A stretch of DNA of 64,000 bases, from NCBI GenBank assembly GCA_014925825.1, contig JACGCK010000045.1:239762-303761 (forward strand). The letters run 5' to 3'. The stretch comes from Pholiota molesta. Its lineage: Eukaryota; Basidiomycota; Agaricomycetes; Agaricales; Strophariaceae. Below the pieces are notes generated by a model. The model made no database searches, was not told the origin of the DNA, and worked only from the letters and a program-made list of their open reading frames with translations. Below, piece by piece: positions 32,108 to 43,388 of the stretch. Each line of letters begins with the position of its first letter. The stretch's first letter is position 1. Made by a program: the position numbers and the translations under genes.

Positions 32108-33463
32108 ATGTCCGAGCTTTCAGCCACGAACCCAATCAGCAAGCTCCCCTACGACATATTAAGAGAGATATTCATCCACTGTCTTCCACGATATCCGATC
32201 AAGGAACAGCAGCCAAACCTGACGATCGCGCCCTTGCTCTTGTGCCGTATTTGCTCTTTTTGGCGAGCAGTCGCGCTGGCGTCACCCATCCTATGGTCGC
32301 ACTTGTCCTATTGCCTCACAACCTACCACTTCGGCAGCGAAATCAAATTAGTCAAGAACGAAGTTGAATTTCTTAGGTGGTGGAGAAAGAACCAAGGACC
32401 AACACGAGCGCCATTTCTCCGCCTCTCTGTGGTGCACATGTCTAATCCCTGGCAACGCAATATATATCAGAAACTGGCTAAGGGCGGGGAGTGGGCTGAA
32501 GAGGGGATGTCCTTTCTTTTCGAATATGTGGTGTTCGCGCAGTACCTCGACCTTGGTTCATTCTACTGGGGGCGAATTCAAAGGAGGATTGAGGGGGGTT
32601 TTCCGTTTGTATTCCCCAATCTACATACTGTGGCGAAGTTTAAAACGGCTGGAACTGATTTTTTCTATCAAGCCCAAAGCCTTATTCGGACTCCTACCCT
32701 GCGCCGTTTAATCATCGATAACGATGTATTACAACCAGATATCCACATTCACATTCCCATATTTTGTTCTACATTAACCCATATCTCGTTGCACGCTATT
32801 GTCTTGACCCTTGAAACCTGGTTCTCCCTCATCTGCGGAGTCCCTAACCTGGAATGGGGCTACATCGATATCGTTGAGCTATACGACTTCAAGGACTACA
32901 ATCCACCCGCCGAAGTTACTCTTCCCCAGCTCTCCACACTTAGCATAACCCTTCGCGCGCCAGAACGATACACAGAGCGGTCCGCTTTCAACTTGCTTTT
33001 CAGAAACGTCCATCTTCCTGCCGTACGCACTCTCTCGCTATCCTGGGTCCTCGGAAAAAGGTGGAACGATACCGCTGCCGACCTGCGCACCATCCTCAAA
33101 TCCACGCCAGGCGTTACGACGCTGGCCCTCGCCGAGGATTTCCTCCCCAAGAGTTTTCATGCTTTGGTCAATGGGTGGGACCTAACAAACCTCGCCATGA
33201 GAGGCCCACGCGGCGGCGTACAGCCGATCTGGCGCCACGCAGCACACCTGGAGGAGCTTCAACTGGAATTGCCCGAGACGGGGGACCGTGGACGATACAG
33301 AGAGGAATCAGATGTCTTCGTTCGGGACACTATGTTCGCCGAGGGCAGCTGGTTGGATCTAGGTAGCCCGGCGTGCCCCATTCGCGCGGTCACTATCGTC
33401 GACCATGCGCCGCCGTTGGAGATTTCGGGCTGGAGCGGGGGGACGGCGATGTCGTGGATTTGA
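32108..33463 (+). CDS. F-box/leucine-rich protein 2, frameshifted near the C-terminus
   Basis: 451 codons as read. F-box NPISKLPYDILREIFIHCLP, LLLCRICSFWRAVAL and LWSHLS at the N-terminus, then LRR-like segments and the conserved WLDLGSPACPIRAVTI block. The paralogs continue for about 40 more residues. Here that tail (KRIRKHTKKAAGVVFQVA ... DEWAASI) is present in another frame and ends at 33582. The shift lies at a run of six or seven G near 33436-33442, so a single-base slip, real or from sequencing, truncates the protein. F-box and recognition region are intact; the loss affects only the tail. Confidence 0.8.
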   Translation: MSELSATNPISKLPYDILREIFIHCLPRYPIKEQQPNLTIAPLLLCRICSFWRAVALASPILWSHLSYCLTTYHFGSEIKLVKNEVEFLRWWRKNQGPTRAPFLRLSVVHMSNPWQRNIYQKLAKGGEWAEEGMSFLFEYVVFAQYLDLGSFYWGRIQRRIEGGFPFVFPNLHTVAKFKTAGTDFFYQAQSLIRTPTLRRLIIDNDVLQPDIHIHIPIFCSTLTHISLHAIVLTLETWFSLICGVPNLEWGYIDIVELYDFKDYNPPAEVTLPQLSTLSITLRAPERYTERSAFNLLFRNVHLPAVRTLSLSWVLGKRWNDTAADLRTILKSTPGVTTLALAEDFLPKSFHALVNGWDLTNLAMRGPRGGVQPIWRHAAHLEELQLELPETGDRGRYREESDVFVRDTMFAEGSWLDLGSPACPIRAVTIVDHAPPLEISGWSGGTAMSWI

Positions 33464-33583
33464 TGATGAAGAGAATTCGGAAACACACCAAAAAAGCGGC
33501 GGGTGTTGTCTTCCAGGTCGCTTCAAAGTCGGTAAGGCATATCGCGGCGGAAACTTCAGATGAATGGGCCGCGAGTATCTAAA

Positions 33584-33929
33584 ACTGCCATGCGATAAGT
33601 CGTTACAACGTATACCAGTTACATTTTTTGAACCAGTGAATTTTGTAGACCTGGTGGATAATCTTTGATTCTGTCTGACTTCAGTACTTCAGTCTTTGAT
33701 GCTCATATCTATGTCATTCATGCCTCGGGTCCATGTCATAAATATTCACCAAAGACCGTGATAATGAGCACTATTCACCCAAGAGAGATGCAAGCAGGGT
33801 GGCTGGAGACAGAATATAACTCGTTTTTGAGGGGTTAGGGCGAGTCATTTCGGTTTCAGATCCGCGCGTCAGTGGGGAAGGAGATGCAGAGGAGATGGCA
33901 TCGGGAAGACGCTCTCCGCCACATAAGGT
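33584..33929. other. Spacer between F-box genes 2 and 3
   Basis: AT-rich 3' flank of F-box gene 2. No gene seen. Confidence 0.45.
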
Positions 33930-33960
33930 AAACAAGGTGCAAACAATCCGACCGAACCTG
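33930..33960 (+). repeat. Dispersed CGGnCCG-type motif upstream of F-box gene 3
   Basis: AAACAAGGTGCAAACAAT followed by CCGACCG and AACCTG, about 70 bp before the ATG at 34028. The conserved context places it in the promoter or 5' UTR. Related copies occur at 14504, 36683, 42566, 44274, 52958, 55280 and 55444. Confidence 0.5.
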
Positions 33961-34027
33961 ATGACGACGTCCTCGCACCAAACTGCCATCATCTCCAAAG
34001 CACTTATCTTCTTACAGGCGCAACAAC

Positions 34028-35482
34028 ATGACAACGACCTCCGAATTTTCGACTGGGAGCCCAATAAGCAAAGTTCCATACGACATTTTACAGGAAATCT
34101 TCATCCAATGTCTCCCAGGGCACCCTCTTGCTGATCGACAACCAAATCCCATGATTGCCCCGGTTTTACTATGTCACATCTGTTCATCCTGGCGAACAGT
34201 TGCACTGGCATCGCCTATGCTCTGGGTTCATCTATACTGTCATCTTCGCATCGAAGAGATCTTCGACTCCGGACGTTGGACAATCAACTTCGACGAGCGG
34301 AAGATGGAATTCATTCAGTGGTGGCGATTAAATCATGGTTCTGTCGCACCAGTTTTGAGCCTGGGTTTGGATTATGACGACGAGGTGTGCGAAATCTACG
34401 ACTTACAGGAACAGGCGGCAGGAAATGGAATGGATTTTGTCATCGACTACATAACCTCAGCGCAGTATCTCAAGCTTGATGACTTCTATTGGGTACAAAT
34501 TCACAGGAAGATCGAGGATGGATACCAGGCTGTCTTTCCAAATCTACATACCCTGCTACTGCAACGTGAACGGAAAGGAGACGAATCATTCTATCTTGTC
34601 CAGTCCCTCGTACCAGCCGAGACCCAGACTCAGTCGATGCTACGACGTCTATCCATAGGTCATGACGTACTACGAGACGAGTTCATTATTCCAAACCATT
34701 GGTTGGGCTTGACCCATATCTTCTTGGAGAAAGTTTCCATCTCCCTCCCATTTTGGTTCTCTTTGATCCGTGCAGTTCCAAGTCTACGATGGGGCTACTT
34801 CGAGTTTAGCATCCTCAGACTTACCGCCAACTACACCATCCCTCCTCCTCAATGTACCCTTCTACAACTAAGCACACTATCTGTTGCTGTTTACGGTAAC
34901 CTAGAAGATAACGCGATCCTTGAGCTCAGCTTACTATTCACCGGTCTTCATCTCCCGACCTTGCATACTCTTTCACTCTCCTCACCTGGCATGAAGGCAT
35001 GGAGGGACCACCGCGCTATTCCCAACCTTTACAACATATTGAAATCAGCACCAGCTATTACGAAGCTCACGTTGGAAGACAAATTTCTCTCTTTGGGTAC
35101 TCACCACACTGGAGCGTTCCTCGCCGCAATCGGAGATGTAGATCCAGTATGGACCCATGCAGCGCAGTTGACGCATTTACAACTCGACACCCCTGACGTA
35201 GCTTTTAGAACCGGCGTGCAAGAGGAAGAGATCATCCTCGATATCTTCGTTCACAATATTTTTTCCGCAGATAACAAATGGTTGGATCTACGAAATCGTT
35301 CATGCCCCATTCGCACAATCACACTATGCACCGCCAGGTCGTCTATTCATACCAGAGACCTCGTGATGTCAAAAATCGAAAAACATTCTCCCGAAGCACC
35401 AGATACTGTCTTCGAGTTTACGTCGGACCCAGCATATCGGGTCGCTGCAGCAGTGCGAAATGATTGGGGGCCAATGGTTTGA
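34028..35482 (+). CDS. F-box/leucine-rich protein 3
   Basis: Intronless, 484 residues, no defects. F-box SPISKVPYDILQEIFIQCLP with LLCHICSSWRTVAL and LWVHLY (about residues 10-70). LRR-like strands include FPNLHTLLLQ, LRRLSIGHD, LTHIFLEKVSI and LHTLSLSSPG. The tail block is WLDLRNRSCPIRTITL, ending in a full family tail that serves as reference for the broken paralogs. Expected role: Skp1-binding substrate adaptor of an SCF ubiquitin ligase. A dispersed CGGnCCG-type motif lies about 70 bp upstream. Confidence 0.9.
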   Translation: MTTTSEFSTGSPISKVPYDILQEIFIQCLPGHPLADRQPNPMIAPVLLCHICSSWRTVALASPMLWVHLYCHLRIEEIFDSGRWTINFDERKMEFIQWWRLNHGSVAPVLSLGLDYDDEVCEIYDLQEQAAGNGMDFVIDYITSAQYLKLDDFYWVQIHRKIEDGYQAVFPNLHTLLLQRERKGDESFYLVQSLVPAETQTQSMLRRLSIGHDVLRDEFIIPNHWLGLTHIFLEKVSISLPFWFSLIRAVPSLRWGYFEFSILRLTANYTIPPPQCTLLQLSTLSVAVYGNLEDNAILELSLLFTGLHLPTLHTLSLSSPGMKAWRDHRAIPNLYNILKSAPAITKLTLEDKFLSLGTHHTGAFLAAIGDVDPVWTHAAQLTHLQLDTPDVAFRTGVQEEEIILDIFVHNIFSADNKWLDLRNRSCPIRTITLCTARSSIHTRDLVMSKIEKHSPEAPDTVFEFTSDPAYRVAAAVRNDWGPMV

Positions 35483-36682
35483 ATTCAAAATCTTCATCTT
35501 GTAAGTCGCGCCCTTTTGACCGCCGAACCAATTCTTGACGAGCAGTTGACGAGAGATCTGATCATCTGTAGGATGTTATGAGTATGCCTGCGATGTGTTT
35601 TTGAGAGTAGGCTGGATGTGCATGTGCAGGGCACAGAGACTTGGAGCAATGCACGTCACAGGGTCGGATGTCCCAATTTTCGTAGCCATGTTTTATATTT
35701 CGCCAAAGCGGACTCTCCTTCGAGGCAGCAGATATTAAAAAAACATTCAAGATACATTAGGAATAAAAACGAATCGAATATCAAAGGGATACGTAGCGAT
35801 TGTCCACACTTACACCCCTTGGGCACCATCTCCACCCGATCCAGCGTAAACCGCGCCTCAGTCTACGTGCGCTCCGATCACGCCCTGCAATGTATGAGCT
35901 CCATCGACAGCTGCTCAGCCGCTGCCAAAACAATCTTCATGTCCTTTCGGTGGTGTTGATCCTGATCTTGTTTCTGGCTCTAAGCATGGAAGTGGTGGAG
36001 ACGTCTGTCTGAGATTCCCTTCGTAAAAAGGTCATAGGTAGAGAACCCGGGCTAAAGAAGGTCAAAGCGACACCACTTTGCATTGAGGCGGCACTGCTAC
36101 GTCCGGGATGTTGAATATCGACAACAGGCGAATTCCTGAAATTGGCAGAGTCACCACGGGAAAGATCTTGAAGACGACGAACAACAGGTGAGACATCTAC
36201 CGCAATGAAGGTATAAGAGAACACTGCGTTGGAGCCTTCATGATCAAGCCTGAAGCCTATGCATTGGGTTCCAGCATCGACAATCAAATAAGCGACGTCC
36301 CCAACGTCCCTCTCCGGACGTCACTGTAGCTGTTGAACGTTGAACGTCAAACCATAACTGGATTTCTCACCTATCGCCTGCGATGGAAGGAGAGCCGCGC
36401 ATATGGACGAAGATAAGTAGTATAATGACGCTCCGTGTCCTCAGAGGTCCTAAGGCTGTTTCTGGATCGACGAACATCGCAGAGGTAGCGGAGATTTCAA
36501 ATTTGGGAACACAGTCACGAATGAAGGGCTTGACAATCCTTGTCCTAGATGCGTAAGTATCCTCAAGGACACCACAACACGAAGATTCGTATGAGGACGG
36601 CGCAGAGTAGTTTTTGTGAGTTCGATTTGTTTTGCGGCGCGCTTAAGTTCGATGGCCGAGGCCTGGCTGCCGCCACAAAGTG
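35483..36682. other. Gene-free interval
   Basis: No recognisable coding region. Open frames of about 115 codons on either strand (for example 36287-35937 minus) have no identifiable domain. Confidence 0.4.
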
Positions 36683-36717
36683 CAAATAAAGCGCAAACAA
36701 TCGGCCCGAACAGCGCG
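36683..36717 (+). repeat. Dispersed CGGnCCG-type motif, copy 3
   Basis: CAAATAAAGCGCAAACAAT followed by CGGCCCG and AACAGCGCG. No F-box gene follows; an ATG comes after about 7 bp, but the frame behind it is not recognisable. Confidence 0.45.
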
Positions 36718-37089
36718 TCCTCATGATCGAGCTCAACTTCAAGTCAAACACCTCAGCTTTGCCTCAGCTTTCCATTCTTTTCCATTCCCTAAGCTCACTT
36801 CGCTTGTCCTCCCCGTATCTGCGGTGCTACCACTTCAGTTTCCATGCAGCACTACCTCCTGGGAACGCGTTATCTACTACCCACCGACGAAGATCTTGGT
36901 TATTGAACCGCTGGCAAGAGCCTCTGAGTTGGTGGTACCATCTAAGAAGAAAGATAAAAGGCTTTCGATGACGAGGGAGGATGAAGAGACGTTGAAGAGA
37001 CGCATACGCCCGAGCGCAAGGCTCCCACAAAATCAAGGCAAACAAGGGATCCTATTGCGCTGCCTCCTCGTCTTTGACAAACAGATGCA

Positions 37090-37370
37090 TCCGCCCCTTC
37101 GTCTGTCCTGAATTTCCTCGCTCTTTTCTCTCGTGAATCCCTTGTTGGACTGTCTATGCCTCTCTTGCGCTGTTACTGTCGCTGTCTGCGAAGACGCGAC
37201 CTCTTACATGTCTTGGTCAGAGATGGGCCCTAGTCCATCGACGACTCGTATTCCCTCTTCAACCGTGGTGCTTGTATCTCTCTCAGGTGTATGGTAGCCT
37301 TTGGGGAAACAGATATGACACAGCCCGCGGACATATCCGACATGGGTATAGTTGGAATCGCGGAGCAGGA
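37090..37370 (-). repeat. Inverted copy of the 14588-14905 repeat
   Basis: Reverse complement of the repeat at 14588, about 80% identical by eye. The two copies lie either side of the transposon island and F-box cluster. No gene recognised in it. Confidence 0.6.
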
Positions 37371-38791
37371 GGAGGGGTAGGATTTTTTGGCGCTGAATTT
37401 GAGCTGGACGGCAGCCCGGGCGGAGATTGGGGCTATTGGGAGCGGGGTAAACCGGTAACGCGAACGCGTTATGAGGCTCATGAGTCGTTCTCGGTGTTGG
37501 CACTGGGTCCCTTTTCATGACACTTTTCCTTTCCAAGATAGCTAGTATTGACACCCTTTCCGGCGGCTTGTTATCCAGACACCAGACCTATAACAGGTGA
37601 GTGCGCCCAACAGATCAGCAGTACCAATGGTACGTACTGACGCACGCCCCTAGCATCTCATGAGTCATCGTCATCTTCAAGTTTCAATATACGTCGTCGT
37701 GCAGTATATCGGCCGTGGAAGGACACCTCTCTCCGCAAAGATACATCAACCACCCACTGGCATCCCCGCAGCCGCTCCGCTAAGCAAACGAAAGTACGCA
37801 GAACGTACATCATTTTGCGTACGTCACCAACTCTGCTTTTTGCCCAACATTACCTCATCATTCGTTAGGCTGCAAGTTCAATAGTATCCGCCGAAACGCC
37901 TCATTTTCTTCGACCGTTTCATTGCTCTTTTTTTTTTTTTTTTTTTTTTTGGTGAGTTCAACAACTTCAAACGTTAATTCTTTTTGATCTATACTAATGC
38001 GATCAGTGATCACCCCTAACTCAGAAGCCTCGAATCATCTGTCCAAGGAACCCTAATCCTGACCTCCCCAGCCTTGCCATCTTCCTCGTACAGACACGGG
38101 TTCGCCTAATCATAACACCGTTCCCTGTCTGATGGTTTTGTTTTCCGTGTGCAAAGCAGCACATGTCCGTACCCACTACACCATTATCGCGTGCAAAGAC
38201 CGCAGCACGCGGTAATGCAGCATCGGCGGCGCCAAGATGTCCGAGGTGGTGGGCACTGCTCGGAAAATGTCGCGTATCCTGTTGGAACATGGCCGCATGT
38301 TCGTCTATGAAGGTTCCTCCCAGTGGGTGCACCTAGGCTTGGGTGTGAGCGCGACTGAAGGAAAGGAAGACCCGATGATCTGACTGCATTACACGACAGC
38401 AGAATGTACTTGTAGCATTGAGTGGCCCACATTAAATGCTACAGCTACATACATTTCACGATCGAATGCTAAGTTATACTAAGCAGCAAGCCTCTATCCG
38501 TCCTTCGACCTCGCCTGTTGCCCTTCGCGAGCTGAGCTATGGTGATATTTCAAGGTATCGCCGTTTGGAAAAGATGAATCAGCCAAAACGGTCTGCCCAT
38601 GACAGATGTTTCGATATTGGTGAAGACAGCGTGCGGATGCTAACATTGGAAGTGCTGACGACGCTAGAAGATAAAACGTATTCTTCACAAACAGCGCATC
38701 TATCGGTATTTGAGAGATGGGTGTGTTTCAAGTAAGGTATACCACACCTCTAATCAAATTTCAAAAGTAAGCATTCAAAATTCATCAATTC
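37371..38791. other. Gene-free interval with a 23-nt T-run
   Basis: A pure T-run lies at 37928-37950. No gene or RNA gene recognised. The last part is the 3' flank of the NACHT gene and could hold one more exon of it. Confidence 0.4.
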
Positions 38792-41224
38792 TCATTCATG
38801 GTCAATGCTGCTTACCTCTACGTATTTCAAGCCAACCTTTGCAATTGTGGCTGCTGCGTTGGAGCTGATATGATGCTGGTATTGGAGCACACGATCGCGC
38901 AGAAGCGCCGCAAGCTCCAAGTCTTCCGAAGCCGTTTCTATAATACCCGGAAACCAGTTCCAATTGGTATAATCACAATGTTTCCCGTAGGGTCTTGTTA
39001 AAATAGTGTCTTCTGACCTATTGAATGGAATCAATAATTCAACTCCATTCATTGTATCACTGACATTGATATAACATACCTGTAACCGGCGATTCTGACT
39101 AACACCTTTGCCAGTGTCACATAGCTTTCGCCCCCAACAAAATATTTACCAGCCCGAGAACAGTCCTCAAACAGCGGAGGAAAAAGCACCCCGGCGTGAA
39201 AGTTGACGCCATCGAAACCGTCTAGTCCCAACGGGTCGAAAAGCTCAGATTGCAGACCTAATGCATAAACGGAGATGCTGAAGATGTCCCGGAGCGTACT
39301 TCTTGAGTAAGGACCGGAGTGAGGATGAGCACCATAAACAATGATGGTCGGGATTAAAGCTTGCAGGGGAGGAGGATACTCTGAGAGGTGTCCAAGGACA
39401 AAGGCGTCAAATTCATTGCGCAGTCGAGGGAACACGTCTGTCCTAGCGCCTGCCTTTAAAATTATTAAATATCATCAGCCCAAAAGCATACGTCGGATCA
39501 AGTAAAAATCAGTGACTGACTTGACCTTGAACACACGCGAAGAAATCATACCACTCCGCATGATAAACGTGCCCATCGCCACGAATTTCTTCCAAAAATT
39601 GCGTGAGGCTCAACGAGGCAAGATCGTCTGCAATTGCAGTGCTGGTGGTGTTTATTTTTGCGCATTGTATGGCAAAGCCATTTACACAATCAACGAAATG
39701 AAGTCGCGGAGGCAAGACGGGAGTCAAGGGACGTCGATAATAGTCGACGATTTTTTTCAACCAGCGTCGACTGAGTTCGATATGCCCCTGTTTTGTGTCA
39801 ATATAGTACTCGTGTGACCGAGATTCATCCGTCAAGAAATCGTACAGCGAGGCATGATGGATTCGTAGCTCTGAATGAAATACCGCCGAGTCATGATCGG
39901 AAGGGACAAACACAAGAGCATGCATATCTACGAGCACCGGGCCAACCGCAAAGCCCAGCAAGGCCTCGGCTACTTCGATAGTCAATAATATTGGGGGGAA
40001 AATGCCGATGCGAGGGTAATCACCCAGGATGAGGAGCGTTAAGACATCCAAAACCTTCGAAAGGTCGGTTACGGAAGAGAGTATGGAACAGTAAAGCGTA
40101 TCGAGGAATGCAAATGGTGTCTCATTTCTCGGGGCTGACAAGTGAAGAATATTGTGCAGCCGTTCTTGAGGATCATGTCGAGATGAATCGACAAATTTCA
40201 TGACTGTAACGGCGAAGATAAACTGGCCCGACGCTTTGGATGCGATGACATCGACGTCGGCCGTAGCGGGCCATGGATCTGGGAGACGGCTGCCCAGCCG
40301 GCGATGTTTGTTGCAGATTTCTTGGAACATGGAACTAAGATACAGCTTGATGTCTTTCCCGGGCTTGTAGTTGTCGTCGAGCACAAGGCTTTTGTATATT
40401 GGACTGAGGGAGTTCCCGTTGAATGCCTCACGGATCTCGTATTCCGGGCGACAGGAGATGAGGAATATGAATGGGATGTCTTGTAGCTCTGAAATGAGTG
40501 TCGCAATGAGGTTTAGAAGCTTGGTTTGCGAATTGCGGTCGGGGCCACATTCATCGACACCATCCGTGATGACAAAAATCGGTTTTGACCGCGGTGGTAG
40601 CGACTTCAGAGGTTCGACCAGAAGCACCTGCATCTGAGTGGCGAGCGTGAGGGAGAAAATCGTCGGATTATGTTCGACTGCGGAGATCATCTGTTCGCAT
40701 ATCTCGGGGATGGACTGAGAGAGCTGATAGGCAATGGTGGCAATAAAACGGCTGCTGTCGTTGCGCCCAGCTGCTGTGCGGCCGAAGAAGAACGATGCAG
40801 CGAGGAGGCCCTTCTTTTTGCACTCCTCGGCGATGCTCTGCGCGATGGCGGTTTTGCCAGACCCAGCAGGACCATGCATCCAGAGAATTAGCTTGCGTAA
40901 GGCGTTTGGGGCTTTGATCCATTCCATAATTTCTGACCGGATCGCCGTCCGAGTGCGCGGATAGCATCGTGGCGGATCGCCTCGTTCGGCGGCATCGTGA
41001 AAGGCGCCTACGGAGATGTTGTCAAGAAGGAGCTTTAACCCTGATGATAGGACAGTCGTGGATTAAATCACAAGCGGGTCGAACATGAGAACAAGATTAC
41101 CATAGCGCTCCGGGCTGCTGCTGCTGTACATGTCCCCACTGACATGTGTAATCGTGGGGTTGTTGATTACAGACTTCGAGAGATTGGGAAAATACTGAGT
41201 CTCTGGGCCATTTTCAGAGGCCAT
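38792..41224 (-). CDS. NACHT-domain NTPase (STAND / NLR-like)
   Basis: Four exons fit in phase: 41224-41101, 41040-39526, 39449-39080 and 39017-38792, giving about 744 residues. The N-terminal lead-in (NISVGAFHDAAERGDPPRC, then TRTAIRSEIMEWI) is the segment that usually precedes NACHT in mushroom proteins. Walker A GPAGSGKT is at about 98-105 and Walker B IFVITDGVDECG at about 195-207. An arginine in ISCRPEYEIRE may act as sensor. Fungal NACHT proteins are signal-transducing ATPases, some acting in heterokaryon incompatibility. No WD40, ankyrin or TPR repeats follow, so it resembles the short agaricomycete type. An alternative start is at 41263. The 3' end is uncertain: a donor at 38815 could splice to a further exon near 38750. 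Confidence 0.85.
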
Positions 41225-41263
41225 GGCAACGAGGTAGAATGGAGGGTCTGGGGAAGAATTCAC

Positions 41264-42565
41264 CGACGGAAGACAAGTTCATATGTAGGGCATATCATCT
41301 ACACATGTTTGGCAGCGTGTTATGCTGTGCCCATGAGGCAGTCCCTCTTATTTTGTGATGAACTCAATAGACATCTGTGATATATTTATATATTCACAGC
41401 AGTGTTACACGGGGCGTATCCTTACCCGCGTCATTAGTATGTTGACACGCTCCCAATAACTGCAGTCTCCACTCCACCATTTCGATTCATGTCTGACCAA
41501 GATGTGGAAAAGGGTGCGTCCTCAAAGCTTTATTGATAGCAGCGATGGCGGGAGACATAGAGGCGTAGAGTCAAGTGAGCGAGAATGTGGTCGGTGACGG
41601 CCAAGGGGAGGCAAGTACTCATGAACCACGAGACAGTTGGAAGGATGTTCAACGCTCAGCGCTCAACATTAAAACTTAGGGCTGGACGACGTCATCATCA
41701 CATCTCCTGTTCGAATAACCTGAGAGTTGAGCCTCTGTGGGTTCCTCATCAATCCCAGGCGACGTGAGCGAGGTCACACCCATGGGTAAAGATAGCGAGA
41801 GAAATAGCAACCGTAGGAGCGAAGCGACGGTGTCCTAGTGAAGCAAAGCGAAACTGCAGTGGACCGCCATTCAACGAATCGACAAACATCAAATGATTCG
41901 AAAGGAAGTAACATACACAGAATTCGCTGTCTGACCGTTCTCGTCCGCTCTACGTCAGAATGTTCTGGTATTCAGAGCCCTCGCAGCCTTGAAAATGAGC
42001 ACCCGTTGCGTCATCAATGCATCACCGGCCGTGTTCTTGGTATTCCGACGTTGTTTGTGTTTCCCTAAAGTGCTCAGAACTAGTGAGAGTTTGGAATAGC
42101 AAAGGAGAGCCGTGGCCTACCGAGAGACTTTGGGTGCCCTGAGTTGCGTTCTACCCTTCCAGCCCTAGTCACTTTCACGACATCGAACCTCCCGACATGA
42201 AAGCTCCAGCGACTATTCAAGACAACGTCAGAATAGAGCCCCTTTCAGCGAAGTAGAGTAGGTGGCATTCAGTGCTTCGCGCTCAGTGCTCAGCAGTGTG
42301 CCCCATATCTTTCTATTATATGTCAGAGAATAGTCTTGCGAAGGAAAGATTATATACGCACCATAACCAATGGCGACACGGATGTCCAGCACAAGGATGG
42401 GCTCCTATTGCTGATGCGCCATTGCTCATTACGGTGGCTCATTGTCAACAACGTCCACCTCAGAGTCCGAGGATATGCAGGAAACTCCACCAAACATTAT
42501 GCCCATGTGAAGGTAACTTTGAGACGAAGACACCGACCTCTTGCCGACCGCGGGCGCCGGTCAGT
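41264..42565. other. Gene-free interval
   Basis: The NACHT promoter side and further sequence without a recognisable gene, RNA or repeat. Confidence 0.4.
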
Positions 42566-42590
42566 AACAAAGGCAAATAATCGGTCCGAT
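42566..42590 (+). repeat. Dispersed CGGnCCG-type motif upstream of an F-box pseudogene
   Basis: AACAAAGGCAAATAAT followed by CGGTCCG, about 155 bp before the ATG of the F-box remnant at 42745. The second case of the motif in front of a member of this family. Confidence 0.5.
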
Positions 42591-42744
42591 TGCACCGCCC
42601 GTCCGGCCTCCACTTGACATTTTTTGCCCCGACTTTGCCTCATTCCATATCTGCGTGCACAACGTGTCAGAACTCCCACAAAGAAACCTATACGCCTCAT
42701 CGATTATTATCTACTGGCTTTGACTCTTCTGCTAAGACGATGCA

Positions 42745-43196
42745 ATGATTCCTGAGCGTTCGACGATCAAACCAATGAACAAGGTCCCCTACGACGTTCT
42801 CAGGGAGATCTTCATCCATTGCCTTCCACTGCATCCCCTTAGAGATCGACAATCCCACTCGAAAAAGATCGCACCATTGCTCCTTTTCCATATCTGCTCA
42901 TCTTGGAGGACAGTTGCATTGACATCCGCTGGCTATGGTCTCAGCTATGGTACAGCCTCACAATCTGTAGGGAAGACGTCCAATCTGACTTGGTCAGGCC
43001 CGAAATCGAATTTATTCGATGGTGGAGGAAGAATCAAGGCTCGATAGCTCCGGTCGTCCACTTATCCGTCGAGTACAGGTATCGCAGTGATATCAGGGAA
43101 GAGTTGGCTAGCGACGGCATGTCGTTTCTTCTCGAATATCTAATGTCAGCACAATATTTAGAAAGCGAGGCGAAATGGAACGGTACTGGTGGATAA
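42745..43196 (+). pseudogene. 5' fragment of an F-box gene
   Basis: Starts well: MNKVPYDVLREIFIHCLP and LLFHICSSWRTVAL. Then the frame changes near 42920, where the family has LxSPxLWSxLW. The second frame continues (IEFIRWWRKNQGSIAPVVHL ... MSFLLEYLMSAQYLE) and stops at 43196, less than a third of the family length. Everything downstream of the residue equivalent to about 150 of F-box protein 3 is missing. A frameshifted, 3'-truncated pseudogene. Confidence 0.8.
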
Positions 43197-43388
43197 TTAT
43201 GGACATGTATTTTTACACTGAATATCTACCTCACCGCGATTAGTATCCAAATAGTAATGTTCAAAGAAAAATTACAATGCTTGCCTTAAATAATTCCAAT
43301 GCCGACAGTAAACCATCCCAGGATTTCCATTAATTATATCATTCAAAGATGTCTACTTATGCAGATCTTGACTTAGGAAATAATACTC

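Noticed and set aside
37928..37950. T-run as the poly(A) tail of a minus-strand retroposed gene
   Set aside because: No coding or SINE-like sequence is recognisable next to it, and no flanking duplication was seen.
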